In this document: positions 52,419-61,798 of the stretch, one piece after another | How the letters are laid out: each line of letters starts with the position of its first letter | How positions within the stretch are numbered: the stretch's first letter is position 1 | From: Desertivirga arenae | Lineage (GTDB): Bacteria; Bacteroidota; Bacteroidia; Sphingobacteriales; Sphingobacteriaceae | Assembly (NCBI RefSeq): GCF_017355785.1 | Contig: NZ_JAFEWE010000002.1 | Span: forward strand, 174,618 to 238,617 | Reading direction: 5' to 3' | DNA length: 64,000 nucleotides | Translations under genes and position numbers: made by a program | The notes under the pieces: generated by a model | Told to the model about the DNA's origin: nothing | Database searches by the model: none | Seen by the model: only the letters and a program-made list of their open reading frames with translations

Positions 52419-52726
52419 GTTAATTCCCCAAGTAGCATTAAGCGAATGTTCAACAAAGGCGCTCCACTTGCCTTCAGAAGTAACTATCACTGTAAAGAGA
52501 ACTTCTAAATCCGACAAACCTGCTTTTTTATCCCTCGACAGAAAAGGGAGTTATAGAATTGTAAAAAACCTTAACATTTTGAATTTTAATGTGCTATGGA
52601 ATGATTATTGTTAAATAAGGTTTGTATTATTGAAATTTTTTTATTACAACTTTTTTCAATCTATCACGTTAAAGCAGTAAATTTTTTTAACTTTGCACAC
52701 GCTTAAGAAAGGGGTATCCTACTTTA
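52419..52726. other. rpoD upstream region
   Basis: 308 nt between the MBL gene and rpoD, AT-rich over 52555-52690. It holds the rpoD -7 box (52688-52695). No other feature supported. Confidence 0.6.
52688..52695 (+). promoter_or_regulatory. -7 promoter box for rpoD
   Basis: TAACTTTG followed by CAC, an exact TAnnTTTG match, 31 nt before the ATG. No TTTG at the -33 position, but the region upstream is T-rich. Confidence 0.6.
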
Positions 52727-53587
52727 ATGAGACAACTCAAAATAACACAATCAATTACCAATCGCGAGTCTCAATCACTCGATAAATATCTGCATGAGAT
52801 TGGTAAGGTAGATTTGATCACTGCCGAGGAAGAAGTTATCCTGGCGCAAAAAATTCGTGAAGGCGATCAAGCTGCACTTGAACGCTTAACAAAAACCAAC
52901 TTACGTTTCGTTGTTTCTGTTGCAAAACAATACCAGAATCAGGGTTTAACACTTGGTGACCTGATCAATGAAGGAAATCTTGGCTTGATTAAAGCCGCAA
53001 AACGTTTCGATGAAACAAAAGGGTTTAAATTTATTTCTTACGCTGTTTGGTGGATCCGTCAGTCAATCCTGCAAGCGATCGCTGAACAGTCGCGTATTGT
53101 ACGCTTACCTTTAAACCAGGTAGGTTCGTTAAGTAAGATCAGCAAGGCTTTTTCAAAGCTGGAGCAAGAATACGAGCGCGAACCCTCTCCTGAAGAATTG
53201 GCAGACATCCTTGAAACAACGGTTGACAAGATTTCTGACACTCTAAGTAATTCTGGTCGCCATGTATCCATGGATGCACCTTTTGTTCAGGGAGAAGAGA
53301 ATACTCTTCTTGATGTATTGGAAAACGATGATCCAAATACAGATAGTAACCTGATCAATGAATCATTATCTGAAGAGATTAAACGTTCTCTTCAAACACT
53401 TACTGAACGTGAGCGTGAGATCATCGTGCTGTTCTTCGGTCTTGGAACTAACCACCCTCTTTCCTTAGAAGAGATCGGTGAGAAATTCAATTTGACCAGA
53501 GAGCGTGTTCGTCAGATCAAAGACAAGGCACTACAACGCCTTCGCCACACTTCAAGAAGTAAAATCTTAAAATCCTATCTTGGTTAA
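52727..53587 (+). CDS. rpoD: Primary sigma factor RpoD/SigA (short Bacteroidota form)
   Basis: 286 residues. Lacks the long region 1.1 and the non-conserved insert of proteobacterial RpoD. Region 1.2 ([20 protein letters not shown]), region 2 ([37 protein letters not shown]), region 3 and region 4 ([20 protein letters not shown]) are complete. Directs RNA polymerase to TTTG/TAnnTTTG promoters, which fits the sites seen in this window. Confidence 0.97.
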   Translation: MRQLKITQSITNRESQSLDKYLHEIGKVDLITAEEEVILAQKIREGDQAALERLTKTNLRFVVSVAKQYQNQGLTLGDLINEGNLGLIKAAKRFDETKGFKFISYAVWWIRQSILQAIAEQSRIVRLPLNQVGSLSKISKAFSKLEQEYEREPSPEELADILETTVDKISDTLSNSGRHVSMDAPFVQGEENTLLDVLENDDPNTDSNLINESLSEEIKRSLQTLTEREREIIVLFFGLGTNHPLSLEEIGEKFNLTRERVRQIKDKALQRLRHTSRSKILKSYLG

Positions 53588-53609
53588 TAGAATTTACAAG
53601 TATAAAAAG

Positions 53610-53628
53610 AGCTTCCTACCCGGAGGCT
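53610..53628 (+). terminator. Terminator of rpoD
   Basis: 7-bp stem AGCTTCC/GGAGGCT, 5-nt loop, tail TTTTTTATG. It lies between rpoD and the convergent hypothetical gene. Confidence 0.8.
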
Positions 53629-53640
53629 TTTTTTATGTTC

Positions 53641-54585
53641 TTAACTAAAGGAAATTTCACCCTTGGGCAACTCGAACTCATCCTCAGGGACCTTCTTCTT
53701 AACCTTTAAAGAACCTGCTTTTGCCTGATCTGGCTTATATTTCTTTTTATACAGTTCCTTCAACTTCTTCAATGGATCAGTAATAACAAAAGGAATATCT
53801 ACATCAACAATAAAACCATTGCCATTTAAATCCTTTCTGTCCAAATGCTCCTGCTTTTCTGAAGCGGACATATGCCATGCTCCAATGATTTCAGAGGGGC
53901 TCCATTCCTTTGAATTAATAGACCTTGATCCATCAAAAACATCATTAACATAAGCATGAACAGACATGGTTAAAAGCGCAACGCTGCCCTGAGGAATAAG
54001 ACCTTCCAATTCAATGTTCCCGCCATCAAAACCATTATCGTCAATTTTAATTTCTTTACAATCCAGATACCTGTATACCTTCTTCTTAAAATCAAAGGCA
54101 ACCAGTAACAACCTGATGATGCAATAGTTGGCTACTTTTTCTTTTATATCCTCCCTGGAAAAGGCAGGCAGAAAAACCCTTACAACACCGGTTTCCATAA
54201 TAGCATCAGGCCTGGCTTTCAACACCTTATCTAAGGGAGAATTATTATTGAATTGGAAGCCTCTTATGTAGGACAAGTCAGCATCATGCAGGTTCCGATG
54301 ACATCTGGGCTTAGTGCTACAAGCTCGTACGGCACTTTGAACTACAGAATTAAAGCGGTTTATCATAGGACCGTCGTATCCCCCCTTGTAAGTACGGTGA
54401 AAAGCTTCACGTATCACCCGGGCAGTACTGGCACACATACCGAACTCCAGTCCTGATTCCCTGGTAGCAATGGTCTGTTTTACCTTCCTGGCCTTCATTT
54501 GCACAATCTGCTGGCCGCGGTAACTCCGATAAGAAACGTCATCTACGCCTCCATGAATAATACCTTTCTTGTCAATTTTGCCCAT
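53641..54585 (-). CDS. Hypothetical protein
   Basis: 314 residues, soluble, no signal peptide. The N-terminus is basic (MGKIDKKGIIHGGVDDVSYR; KARKVKQTIATRES), the middle is beta-rich, and the C-terminus is Lys-rich (KKLKELYKKKYKPDQAKAG). No enzyme or binding motif recognised. Start ATG 54585 is clear. Function unknown. Confidence 0.7.
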   Translation of the reverse strand: MGKIDKKGIIHGGVDDVSYRSYRGQQIVQMKARKVKQTIATRESGLEFGMCASTARVIREAFHRTYKGGYDGPMINRFNSVVQSAVRACSTKPRCHRNLHDADLSYIRGFQFNNNSPLDKVLKARPDAIMETGVVRVFLPAFSREDIKEKVANYCIIRLLLVAFDFKKKVYRYLDCKEIKIDDNGFDGGNIELEGLIPQGSVALLTMSVHAYVNDVFDGSRSINSKEWSPSEIIGAWHMSASEKQEHLDRKDLNGNGFIVDVDIPFVITDPLKKLKELYKKKYKPDQAKAGSLKVKKKVPEDEFELPKGEISFS

Positions 54586-54947
54586 AATACAAGATTTGAA
54601 TAATTTCTTTAAATAAAAATGATCTTAATCAAAAAGATATAAATATTTCAAAAAAGAAGGCACTGAAAGATTCTAACCACAGTTTCAGGCTAACCTTGGT
54701 TAAAGGGTATTCAAATGTTTACCAAAACGAAAATGATTAACCACTATTTAATGGTTGTTCCTTCATTGAGTCCTCCTTTTACAAATTAAAGGAGGACTCA
54801 ATGAGGAGTTATCGAGGAAATATTGAGCTAATATTCAGGCTTTGGTTTCCCTTTGAATTACTGTTGGCTCCCAAAATGCAGCCCTTTAAGTATGCGGAAA
54901 TTAAGAGAAGGGAATGACACCGGATTAAATTACGGGCAGATCAGGGC
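54586..54947. other. Intergenic region with a 17-bp perfect hairpin
   Basis: 362 nt between the hypothetical gene's start and the response regulator's stop. The only clear structure is the inverted repeat at 54763-54804. The rest shows no gene. Confidence 0.6.
54763..54804. repeat. Perfect 17-bp inverted repeat
   Basis: TCATTGAGTCCTCCTTT (54763-54779) and its exact complement at 54788-54804, loop TACAAATT. No T-run follows on either strand, so it is not a standard terminator. It lies downstream of the response regulator on the minus strand. Confidence 0.8.
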
Positions 54948-55316
54948 CTATCTAACGAAGTCCATCAATTGCCCTTCAACTATTTCCACAAGTTTAGTGA
55001 TGTCGAAAGGTTTTGACAGAACATCCTCGGCACAATCCCCCTTCATCACATCGGCTCTCACATGGGTTGAGAGAACTATTACCGGAATTTGGCTAATCCC
55101 TTCTTCAGATTTCAATGCGCGGCACAGCTCTGTTCCCTGGGGAGTAGTACTTATTACGTCGAGCAAAATGGCATGTGGCTGCCTGTTCCTGATCTTTTCG
55201 AAGATACCAAATTCTGAATTAGCAGTAAAGACTTCATATCCTTCCTCCCTGAAAAGGTGTTCAATTACCTGTAGGATGTCATCGTCCTTTTCGATAATAA
55301 AAATTCGTTTTTTCAT
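54948..55316 (-). CDS. Single-domain response regulator (CheY-like receiver)
   Basis: 122 residues, one receiver domain only. Acidic pocket in FIIEKDDDILQV, phosphoacceptor Asp in HAILLDVISTTPQG, Thr/Ser switch in VIVLSTH and Lys in LSKPFDITKL. No output domain, so it acts by protein contact. No adjacent kinase. Confidence 0.92.
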   Translation of the reverse strand: MKKRIFIIEKDDDILQVIEHLFREEGYEVFTANSEFGIFEKIRNRQPHAILLDVISTTPQGTELCRALKSEEGISQIPVIVLSTHVRADVMKGDCAEDVLSKPFDITKLVEIVEGQLMDFVR

Positions 55317-55366
55317 GGCAAACGCAATAGATGGATCTTATCCTCTAAACTATAATAATGCCAAAT

Positions 55367-55394
55367 AAGCCGAATTGTTATATGCATTCCGGCT
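55367..55394. other. Hairpin in the divergent intergenic region
   Basis: AAGCCG-AAT pairs with ATTCCGGCTT with one bulge, about 9 bp. It lies between two divergent genes, where a terminator would not be expected. Confidence 0.35.
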
Positions 55395-55487
55395 TTAGTT
55401 TAACAGGTCGAGCAATTAGAATAAAACAATATAGGGCTGAAACATTAATATCACTCACTATCGTATACAGCAAAATAGAAAAGGGAA

Positions 55488-55748
55488 ATGATGAGTAATA
55501 AAAATGATCTATTCGAGAAATTAAAAGGAGACCTGGTGATAATTCAATTTCGAACCCTTCTGGATACAGTAAGGGCAAACAAAGGCTTACTTCCTGCAGA
55601 TTCAATTAAGAACCTCGACAGGATCATTCGGCAAGAAATGGCAGCCTATATATTTAAGGCTTATCCTGAATTAAATATTCCAGATGAGGAACACTATGCA
55701 GGAGAGAACCGTTGCTATTTTCCTGATAAAGAGATCTTCCTTAACTGA
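55488..55748 (+). CDS. Small hypothetical protein
   Basis: 86 residues, soluble and mostly helical (DLVIIQFRTLLDTVRANKGL; IKNLDRIIRQEMAAYIFKAY). Two adjacent ATG codons begin the ORF. It precedes the CYTH gene by 77 nt on the same strand. No family recognised. Confidence 0.6.
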   Translation: MMSNKNDLFEKLKGDLVIIQFRTLLDTVRANKGLLPADSIKNLDRIIRQEMAAYIFKAYPELNIPDEEHYAGENRCYFPDKEIFLN

Positions 55749-55825
55749 TGTCATCTATTTGATCACAATGATCCGGCGATTCAATTTCAAAAACTAATTT
55801 TGATGTCTTTCATTGATAGCTTAGT

Positions 55826-56311
55826 ATGAAATTTGAAATTGAACGCAAATACCTGCTGAATAAAGATAAGTGGGCTAATTACGAGAAACCCTCCGGCGAC
55901 TTTTACAGACAGGGTTACATTCTTAAGGACCCTGCAAAAACGGTGAGAGTAAGGCTGACAAATAGCAATGCTTACATCACCATAAAGGGCTCTGTAAAAG
56001 GAATTTCCCGAGTTGAATACGAGTACGAGATACCTCAGGCAGATGCGAAGGAACTTTTAGATCATTTTTGCAGCTCTGAACTGTCCAAAATCCGGTATAA
56101 GATCCTTTTTGAAGGAAAAGTTTGGGAAGTAGATGAATTTCAGGGAGATAATGAGGGACTAATCATAGCGGAGATAGAACTGGAAAGCGAAGATGAAAAA
56201 TACAACCTTCCCGATTGGGTTATAGAAGATGTAACGGGCGACGTACGGTATTATAACTCACAACTAACAGAATACCCATATAAAAATTGGGAAAAGAGTA
56301 AAGGCCTTTAA
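55826..56311 (+). CDS. CYTH domain protein (triphosphatase/adenylate cyclase-like)
   Basis: 161 residues. The family signature EIERKYLL is at 4-11, with tunnel residues in [24 protein letters not shown] and [24 protein letters not shown] proteins cleave inorganic or organic triphosphates, some being adenylate cyclases; which applies here is unknown. The last codons (KSKGL) lie in a 34-bp palindrome shared with pyrD. Confidence 0.92.
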   Translation: MKFEIERKYLLNKDKWANYEKPSGDFYRQGYILKDPAKTVRVRLTNSNAYITIKGSVKGISRVEYEYEIPQADAKELLDHFCSSELSKIRYKILFEGKVWEVDEFQGDNEGLIIAEIELESEDEKYNLPDWVIEDVTGDVRYYNSQLTEYPYKNWEKSKGL

Positions 56312-56326
56312 AGGCCTTTACTCTTT
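56293..56326. terminator. Perfect 34-bp palindrome across convergent stop codons
   Basis: Two 17-nt halves (56293-56309 and 56310-56326) are exact reverse complements with no spacer. Both stop codons (TAA at 56309-56311 plus, 56310-56308 minus) lie at the centre. Both genes therefore end in codons for SKGL. Folded in RNA it could terminate transcripts from both sides. Confidence 0.85.
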
Positions 56327-57351
56327 ATCTTCTTTAAAATTCCTCTATTAATATTCTTTACGATGGATGGCCCTTCATATATAAAACCTGTATAGACCTG
56401 AACTAGTGCCGCCCCGGCTTCCAATTTTTCAATAGCGTCTTCAGCAGTCTGAATTCCCCCAACTCCTATGATCGGAAAGGCCTTGCCAGATTTCTCAGAT
56501 ATATAACGGATCACTTCTGTTGACCTTTGGGTTAAAGGTTTTCCGCTAAGTCCGCCTGTCTCTGATTTTAAGCTATTTTCAGAACGCAAACCCTCTCGGG
56601 AAAGGGTGGTATTTGTAGCGATGATACCAGCGATACCTGTTTCAGAAACTATCTCGACAATATCATCCAACTGAGCATTAGTTAAATCAGGAGCAATCTT
56701 TAATAAAATAGGTCTTGAAATGCCATTTTTAGAATTTCTCTGCTGGAGGGTATTCAGGATCCTTTTCAAAGGCTCCTTCTCTTGAAGCTCTCTTAGTCCC
56801 GGCGTATTTGGAGAACTAACATTTACCACGAAGTAATCTACCACATCAAACAGAGCATCGAAACACTTAATATAATCATTAACTGCTTCTTCGTTAGGTG
56901 TTACTTTATTTTTACCAATATTTCCACCGATGATCAACCCGTCCCTCTTGAGTTGCTTCAAACGCTGCACAACTACCTCAACGCCCTGGTTATTAAAGCC
57001 CATTCGATTTATTAACCCCTGGTCTTTAGGTAATCTGAACATCCTGGGTTTGTCATTACCAGGTTGTGGCAACGGAGTAACTGTGCCTATTTCTATAAAT
57101 CCAAATCCGAAGTTGGCCAGTTCAGAAATCATCGAAGCATTTTTATCAAAACCTGCTCCCAAACCAACCGGATTTTTGAACTTCAAACCGAAAACTTCCT
57201 TTTCAAGCGCAGGATCGTTAAGGTGAAAAAGGCCTTGCTGGATTGATTTAACACCCCATATCTTATTGGCAGTTTTTAGGGCCGCCGTAACAAAATGATG
57301 GATGTTTTCTGGATCGAAACGAAAAAGAATGGGCTTTATTAACTGGTACAT
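56308..57351 (-). CDS. pyrD: Dihydroorotate dehydrogenase (quinone), class 2
   Basis: 347 residues. Oxidises dihydroorotate to orotate at the membrane with quinone as acceptor. The N-terminal helix pair typical of class 2 is present ([20 protein letters not shown]). FMN and substrate segments: [57 protein letters not shown] (catalytic Ser) and [16 protein letters not shown]. Ends in KIKSKGL within the palindrome. Confidence 0.96.
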   Translation of the reverse strand: MYQLIKPILFRFDPENIHHFVTAALKTANKIWGVKSIQQGLFHLNDPALEKEVFGLKFKNPVGLGAGFDKNASMISELANFGFGFIEIGTVTPLPQPGNDKPRMFRLPKDQGLINRMGFNNQGVEVVVQRLKQLKRDGLIIGGNIGKNKVTPNEEAVNDYIKCFDALFDVVDYFVVNVSSPNTPGLRELQEKEPLKRILNTLQQRNSKNGISRPILLKIAPDLTNAQLDDIVEIVSETGIAGIIATNTTLSREGLRSENSLKSETGGLSGKPLTQRSTEVIRYISEKSGKAFPIIGVGGIQTAEDAIEKLEAGAALVQVYTGFIYEGPSIVKNINRGILKKIKSKGL

Positions 57352-57430
57352 AGGCGCGAAATTACACAGAACTTTAATTAAAAAACATGATTTTAATTAT
57401 TATTGGACCTTCAAAGAAATATTTTAATAA

Positions 57431-58111
57431 ATGGAAAGCCCCGAATTAAGAATAGTTGAAACAGCAGACGGATCCAAAACTATATGGAATGAAGCAGTGG
57501 GAGAACATTACCATTCTAAACATGGAGCCTTCCAGGAAAGCGAACATGTATTCCTGAAATCCGGACTTCAGTTTTGGCAGGAAAGAACAGGAGCAACAGC
57601 AGTAAATATATTAGAAGTAGGCTTCGGTACGGGTCTTAATTTCCTTCTGACTGCAGAATATTGTACAAGTGCTAACCTTAATCTAAACTATTGTGGGATT
57701 GAAGCTTACCCTTTAAATCACGACTTGATCTGTCAAACCGGGTATGATAAGTACGTTAACGAAGAATTATGGAAAAACTTCTTGAATAAATATCCTTTGG
57801 TCCTGAACGAAGAACAAGACTGCAACACGCATTGCAAACTAAAGATCGCCCACACCCGGCTTGATAATTTTTCTGCAGACATCCTTTTCGATGTGCTTTA
57901 TTTTGACGCATTTGCTGCTGTTCACCAGCCAGAGATGTGGTCGGATCAGGCATTAGAAAGTTGCTGCCGATTTTTAAAGCCTGGTGGTGTATTTGTTACC
58001 TATGCCATAACAGGAAATCTCAAAAGATCTATGAAAGCATTGGGCTTTGTAATTGAGAAAGCAAAAGGAGCCCCCGGTAAACGGGAAATGCTCAGGGCTA
58101 TCAAACTTTAA
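57431..58111 (+). CDS. mnmD: tRNA U34 5-methylaminomethyl methyltransferase MnmD
   Basis: 226 residues. SAM-binding motif ILEVGFGTGLNFLLT, acidic YCGIEAYPL, DVLYFDAFAAVHQPEMWSDQ (the MnmD catalytic segment) and LKPGGVFVTYAITGNLKRSM. Matches the stand-alone methyltransferase half of MnmC; the oxidase half is absent, as is usual outside proteobacteria. Acts on the wobble uridine of several tRNAs. Confidence 0.93.
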   Translation: MESPELRIVETADGSKTIWNEAVGEHYHSKHGAFQESEHVFLKSGLQFWQERTGATAVNILEVGFGTGLNFLLTAEYCTSANLNLNYCGIEAYPLNHDLICQTGYDKYVNEELWKNFLNKYPLVLNEEQDCNTHCKLKIAHTRLDNFSADILFDVLYFDAFAAVHQPEMWSDQALESCCRFLKPGGVFVTYAITGNLKRSMKALGFVIEKAKGAPGKREMLRAIKL

Positions 58112-58160
58112 TTGTTTTTTAATTGTCAATTTACCTATTTTTAGCGTACACAAACCAACT

Positions 58161-58562
58161 ATGCTTAAAGTTAGAACTCTCGCTGTTATTGCCTCTATTA
58201 CTACGATAATCTTCGTTACCTCAGCCACCATGCCTGAAGACAACGAGCCCCAATACAAAAACCTGAAGGTGCTTCCTAAAAAAATAAGCCACGATGAAAT
58301 GGACAAAGTGATGCATCATTACAATAAGGCATTAGGTGTTAAATGTAATTTCTGCCACGCTAAAGCCTCCGATGGTTCTAATAAGCTTGACTTTGCGAGT
58401 GACGAAAAGCCCGAGAAGCAGTCGGCTCGCGAAATGATGAAAATGACCAATAAGATCAATCTTAAATATTTTGGAGGGAAAAAGGAGGTATTTAATCATG
58501 CGGCAATGGAAGTTAGTTGCAACACGTGTCACAACGGAAAGTCTCATCCTGAAGAGCATTAA
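58161..58562 (+). CDS. Secreted dihaem c-type cytochrome
   Basis: 133 residues from ATG 58161, with signal peptide LAVIASITTIIFVTSA; an upstream in-frame start lies inside mnmD and is rejected. Two haem motifs: CNFCH (62-66) and CNTCH (120-124), with Met in EMMKMTNKIN between them. Resembles the reaction-centre cytochrome (CytC_RC) family found in Bacteroidota. Redox partner unknown. Confidence 0.88.
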   Translation: MLKVRTLAVIASITTIIFVTSATMPEDNEPQYKNLKVLPKKISHDEMDKVMHHYNKALGVKCNFCHAKASDGSNKLDFASDEKPEKQSAREMMKMTNKINLKYFGGKKEVFNHAAMEVSCNTCHNGKSHPEEH

Positions 58563-58695
58563 ATACTTTTGCGCAAGATTAAACGTAAAACATTTTCAAG
58601 AATTTCCTATTAGGTAATAAGCATTTGGTACACTTTTGCTTAATTAAATCATACTTGCGCCTTATCCTCCTCACAGATTATTTAGGTTTAAATAG

Positions 58696-59451
58696 ATGTT
58701 TACTTGTTCGATAATTGATAACAATATTAGTATAGCAACACTGAAGGGCTATATTGAACTTGTAGATCATATGACTTTAGTGGGGGCTTATAATAGCCCT
58801 AAGAACCTGGTTGATATTTTCGTTATAACTAAGCCGGATATTATCTTTATGGATTTCAGTCTGGCTAAAGACCATTTTACGGAAACTATCCAGTTTAGTA
58901 ATATTTCCACGCTTATTATCACTGGGGATTCCCCTGCAAATGCATTTGAAGCCCTTGAAATGAACGCCATCGACTACCTTCTAAAACCTGTCGAATATTC
59001 AAGTTTTTTAAGAACCGTTATCAAGTCTAAAAAGATCCGGTTCAGAGAATTGGATAAGAGCCTTAGAAACTTAACAGAGGTTAGTGATCACTTTTTTATA
59101 AAGAAGGATTCAAGTGGGAAAAAAATAGTGAAAGTAAAATATGACGATATCATTTATATCGAGGGGTCTCAAAATTATATTTCGCTGATCATGGAGAATT
59201 GCAGTCACCTGACCTACCTTACAATGAAGGAGATCGAAGAAAGTCTTCCGGCTGACAAATTTATTCGCGTTCACAAATCTTACATTGTTAACATCAATAA
59301 GATCACTGCAGTAGACGGAAATCAGATTTTTTTAAATGAGCATGAAAAAATCATAGTAGGTTCTTCCTATAAAGGAAACTTCACGCAAAAGCTCAATGAA
59401 AAATTACTTAAGACCAAGCGGAATATAACCAAATTGCCGAATTCCGATTAG
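58696..59451 (+). CDS. LytTR-type response regulator
   Basis: 251 residues. Receiver at ~1-115 (CSIIDNN acidic pocket, Asp in DIIFMDFSLA, Lys in DYLLKPVEYS) and LytTR DNA-binding domain at ~130-235 (VKYDDIIYIEGSQNYISLIM; FIRVHKSYIVNINKI). No kinase is adjacent. The target genes are unknown. Confidence 0.92.
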   Translation: MFTCSIIDNNISIATLKGYIELVDHMTLVGAYNSPKNLVDIFVITKPDIIFMDFSLAKDHFTETIQFSNISTLIITGDSPANAFEALEMNAIDYLLKPVEYSSFLRTVIKSKKIRFRELDKSLRNLTEVSDHFFIKKDSSGKKIVKVKYDDIIYIEGSQNYISLIMENCSHLTYLTMKEIEESLPADKFIRVHKSYIVNINKITAVDGNQIFLNEHEKIIVGSSYKGNFTQKLNEKLLKTKRNITKLPNSD

Positions 59452-59951
59452 TGATCTAACGTCTTCTATTTCAGGTTTTTCAAACAGGTAGATGTTTAAA
59501 AATGATAAGGTTTAGGTTGCCTAATGAATTAGTAATAATGCTTAAGTTTAAGAATATCTTTTGTTTTCAACTCATCTTGTTGAATGTCAGTCAAAACCTT
59601 TATTGTTTTCTTGACACTTCAAATATATGTAAAGCCTCATTACTGTGAAAAATTATTACATGAACAGGGCCTAAAACTTGACCAACACCGATAAATGCTA
59701 CACCAAGCAAAATGAGGATTGGTTTTTTTTGAGTCCTAAAGTGGTTCCTCCAAGTTTGTTTTCAATGGTACTATGCAGGGTATATTGCACTGTAAGTGGT
59801 ATTAACGCTTTTATAGAAAGAATATTATTGCCAGAAAGAACAACCACACTGCCTCTCGGATAAAATCAGTCCTTAAATAATGCTTTGAAATACTATAAAG
59901 TTTTAAATGATAAAGGGATTTGTATTTTTGCGGAGCTAAAAAATCAATCGC
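59452..59951. other. Intergenic region before asnS
   Basis: 500 nt. The asnS promoter is at its end. A 61-codon frame at 59678-59863 starts with TTG, has no recognisable family and unusual Cys/Pro-rich composition, so I do not call it a gene. The rest is AT-rich with nothing identified. Confidence 0.6.
59901..59930 (+). promoter_or_regulatory. Promoter of asnS
   Basis: TATTTTTG (59923-59930) is an exact TAnnTTTG -7 box, 21 nt before the ATG. TTTT (59901-59904), 18 nt upstream, is a possible -33 element. Confidence 0.55.
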
Positions 59952-61397
59952 ATGAGCCGTACTAAAATTAAAGATCTGTTAAATTCAACCAGTTATGGTG
60001 AAATTGTTACTGTTAAAGGATGGGTGAAAACATTCAGAAATAATCAGTTCCTGGCAATTAATGACGGCTCTACCATTAATAATATTCAGGCTGTTGTTGA
60101 TTTTACCACTACTGATGAAGCTCTTCTTAAAAGGCTTACTACCGGCGCTGCTGTTTCTGTAACAGGAAAACTAATTGAGTCATTAGGAAAAGGACAGCGA
60201 GTGGAAGTACAGGTAGAAAGTCTTGAAATATTAGGAGACAGTGATCCTGAAAAGTTCCCACTTCAGCCTAAAAAGCACAGCCTTGAATTCTTGAGAGAGA
60301 TTGCGCATCTACGTTTTCGTACTAACACTTTCAATGCCGTTTTCAAAGTCCGTCACGCTTTAGCTTATGCCGTGCACAAATTCTTTAACGACAGAGGATT
60401 TGTATATATGCATACTCCCATTATCACGGGCTCTGATGCTGAAGGGGCAGGAGAAATGTTCCGCGTTTCTACTATTGATTTTGATAATGTACCTCGGAAT
60501 GAAGATGGATCAGTAAATTATAAAGAAGATTTCTTCGGTAAGCCTACAAATTTAACTGTTTCTGGTCAATTGGAAGGCGAGTTGGCGGCAATGGCCTTTG
60601 GCGAGATCTACACCTTTGGACCTACTTTCAGAGCTGAAAATTCGAATACAACACGTCACCTTGCCGAATTTTGGATGATAGAGCCGGAAATGGCCTTCTA
60701 CGAACTTGCGGAAAATATGGATTTGGCAGAAAGCTTACTGAAATATGTGATCAGGTATGCTTTGGACAACTGCAGTGAGGAGCTGGAATTCCTAAAAGGA
60801 CGCTTGCAGGAAGAAGAGAAACAGAAACCCCAGAACGAGCGTTCTGAATTAGACCTTTTAGCCAAACTAAACTTCTGTCTGGAAAACGACTTCGAACGCA
60901 TCACTTATACAGAAGCTATTAATATTCTGAGAAACTCTAAGCCGAACCAGAAAAAACAGTTCAAGTACCTGATCGAAGAATGGGGAGCTGATCTACAGTC
61001 GGAACACGAGCGCTACCTTGTGGAGAAGCATTTTAAAAAGCCTGTTATCCTCACTGATTACCCTGCTGAAATCAAAGCCTTCTATATGCGCCAGAACGAG
61101 GTCGACAGCGAAGGCCGTAAAACTGTAAGAGCAATGGACATCCTGTTCCCTGGTATAGGAGAGATCGTAGGGGGGTCACAACGTGAAGAACGGATAGAAC
61201 TTCTTGAGAAGCGTATGGAGGAAATGCATATACCTGCAGAAGAACTGAGCTGGTATCTTGATACCCGCCGTTTTGGTTCTGCTCCTCACGCGGGATTTGG
61301 ACTTGGTTTTGAACGATTAGTATTATTTGTAACAGGTATGACCAATATCAGGGACGTGATACCTTTCCCAAGAACACCGAAAAACGCCGAGTTTTAA
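59952..61397 (+). CDS. asnS: Asparaginyl-tRNA synthetase
   Basis: 481 residues. OB-fold anticodon-binding domain at ~1-110 ([20 protein letters not shown]), class II core with motif 2 ([20 protein letters not shown]) and motif 3 ([16 protein letters not shown]). Charges tRNA-Asn. [11 protein letters not shown] is typical of AsnRS. A terminator follows at 61426-61441. Confidence 0.97.
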   Translation: MSRTKIKDLLNSTSYGEIVTVKGWVKTFRNNQFLAINDGSTINNIQAVVDFTTTDEALLKRLTTGAAVSVTGKLIESLGKGQRVEVQVESLEILGDSDPEKFPLQPKKHSLEFLREIAHLRFRTNTFNAVFKVRHALAYAVHKFFNDRGFVYMHTPIITGSDAEGAGEMFRVSTIDFDNVPRNEDGSVNYKEDFFGKPTNLTVSGQLEGELAAMAFGEIYTFGPTFRAENSNTTRHLAEFWMIEPEMAFYELAENMDLAESLLKYVIRYALDNCSEELEFLKGRLQEEEKQKPQNERSELDLLAKLNFCLENDFERITYTEAINILRNSKPNQKKQFKYLIEEWGADLQSEHERYLVEKHFKKPVILTDYPAEIKAFYMRQNEVDSEGRKTVRAMDILFPGIGEIVGGSQREERIELLEKRMEEMHIPAEELSWYLDTRRFGSAPHAGFGLGFERLVLFVTGMTNIRDVIPFPRTPKNAEF

Positions 61398-61425
61398 GCT
61401 CAAATATATCTAAATAAAAAAACAG

Positions 61426-61441
61426 AAGCCCGAAAGGGCTT
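61426..61441 (+). terminator. Terminator of asnS
   Basis: 6-bp stem AAGCCC/GGGCTT, GAAA tetraloop, tail TCTTTTTT. It lies 28 nt after the stop. Confidence 0.85.
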
Positions 61442-61492
61442 TCTTTTTTATGTGGGTAGCAAACGGAACAAAGATTGCTGCGATCAGGGGTC

Positions 61493-61759
61493 ATGGCTAA
61501 AGCAGAGACCGGTGAACGGCTATTAAATACAGATCAGAAAATAATCACTTCCGCTTCTCAAACCACCCTGTATGTGGATTATTCAGTGAAGGAGGAGATC
61601 CTTGAAGTAGCTTACCGTCCTGATAAAATCTATCACTATTTTAACGTTAAAAGAAAAGTCTGGCAAGATTATAAGAACACGGTCGAAGCGGGGGAATCTT
61701 CGGGGCAATTTGTAAACTTCCGGATCAAACCCTTTTATAAGTTCGACCGGATTGTTTAA
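61493..61759 (+). CDS. KTSC domain protein
   Basis: 88 residues from ATG 61493, chosen because AGGGG lies a few bases upstream. The KTSC-type segment is SVKEEILEVAYRPDKIYHYF followed by VWQDYKNTVEAGESSGQFVN. Small and soluble, function unknown. Followed after 39 nt by the ferredoxin reductase gene. Confidence 0.8.
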   Translation: MAKAETGERLLNTDQKIITSASQTTLYVDYSVKEEILEVAYRPDKIYHYFNVKRKVWQDYKNTVEAGESSGQFVNFRIKPFYKFDRIV

Positions 61760-61798
61760 GGTCATGAACTTTGTCCCAAAATTTCCGTTCTTTTAGAA

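Noticed and set aside
55378-55605. 75-codon minus-strand frame opposite the small hypothetical gene
   Set aside because: Hydrophobic and unrecognisable, overlaps the better plus-strand gene at 55488-55748.
59678-59863. 61-codon frame in the asnS upstream gap
   Set aside because: TTG start, no ribosome-binding site, no recognisable family; not supported as a gene.
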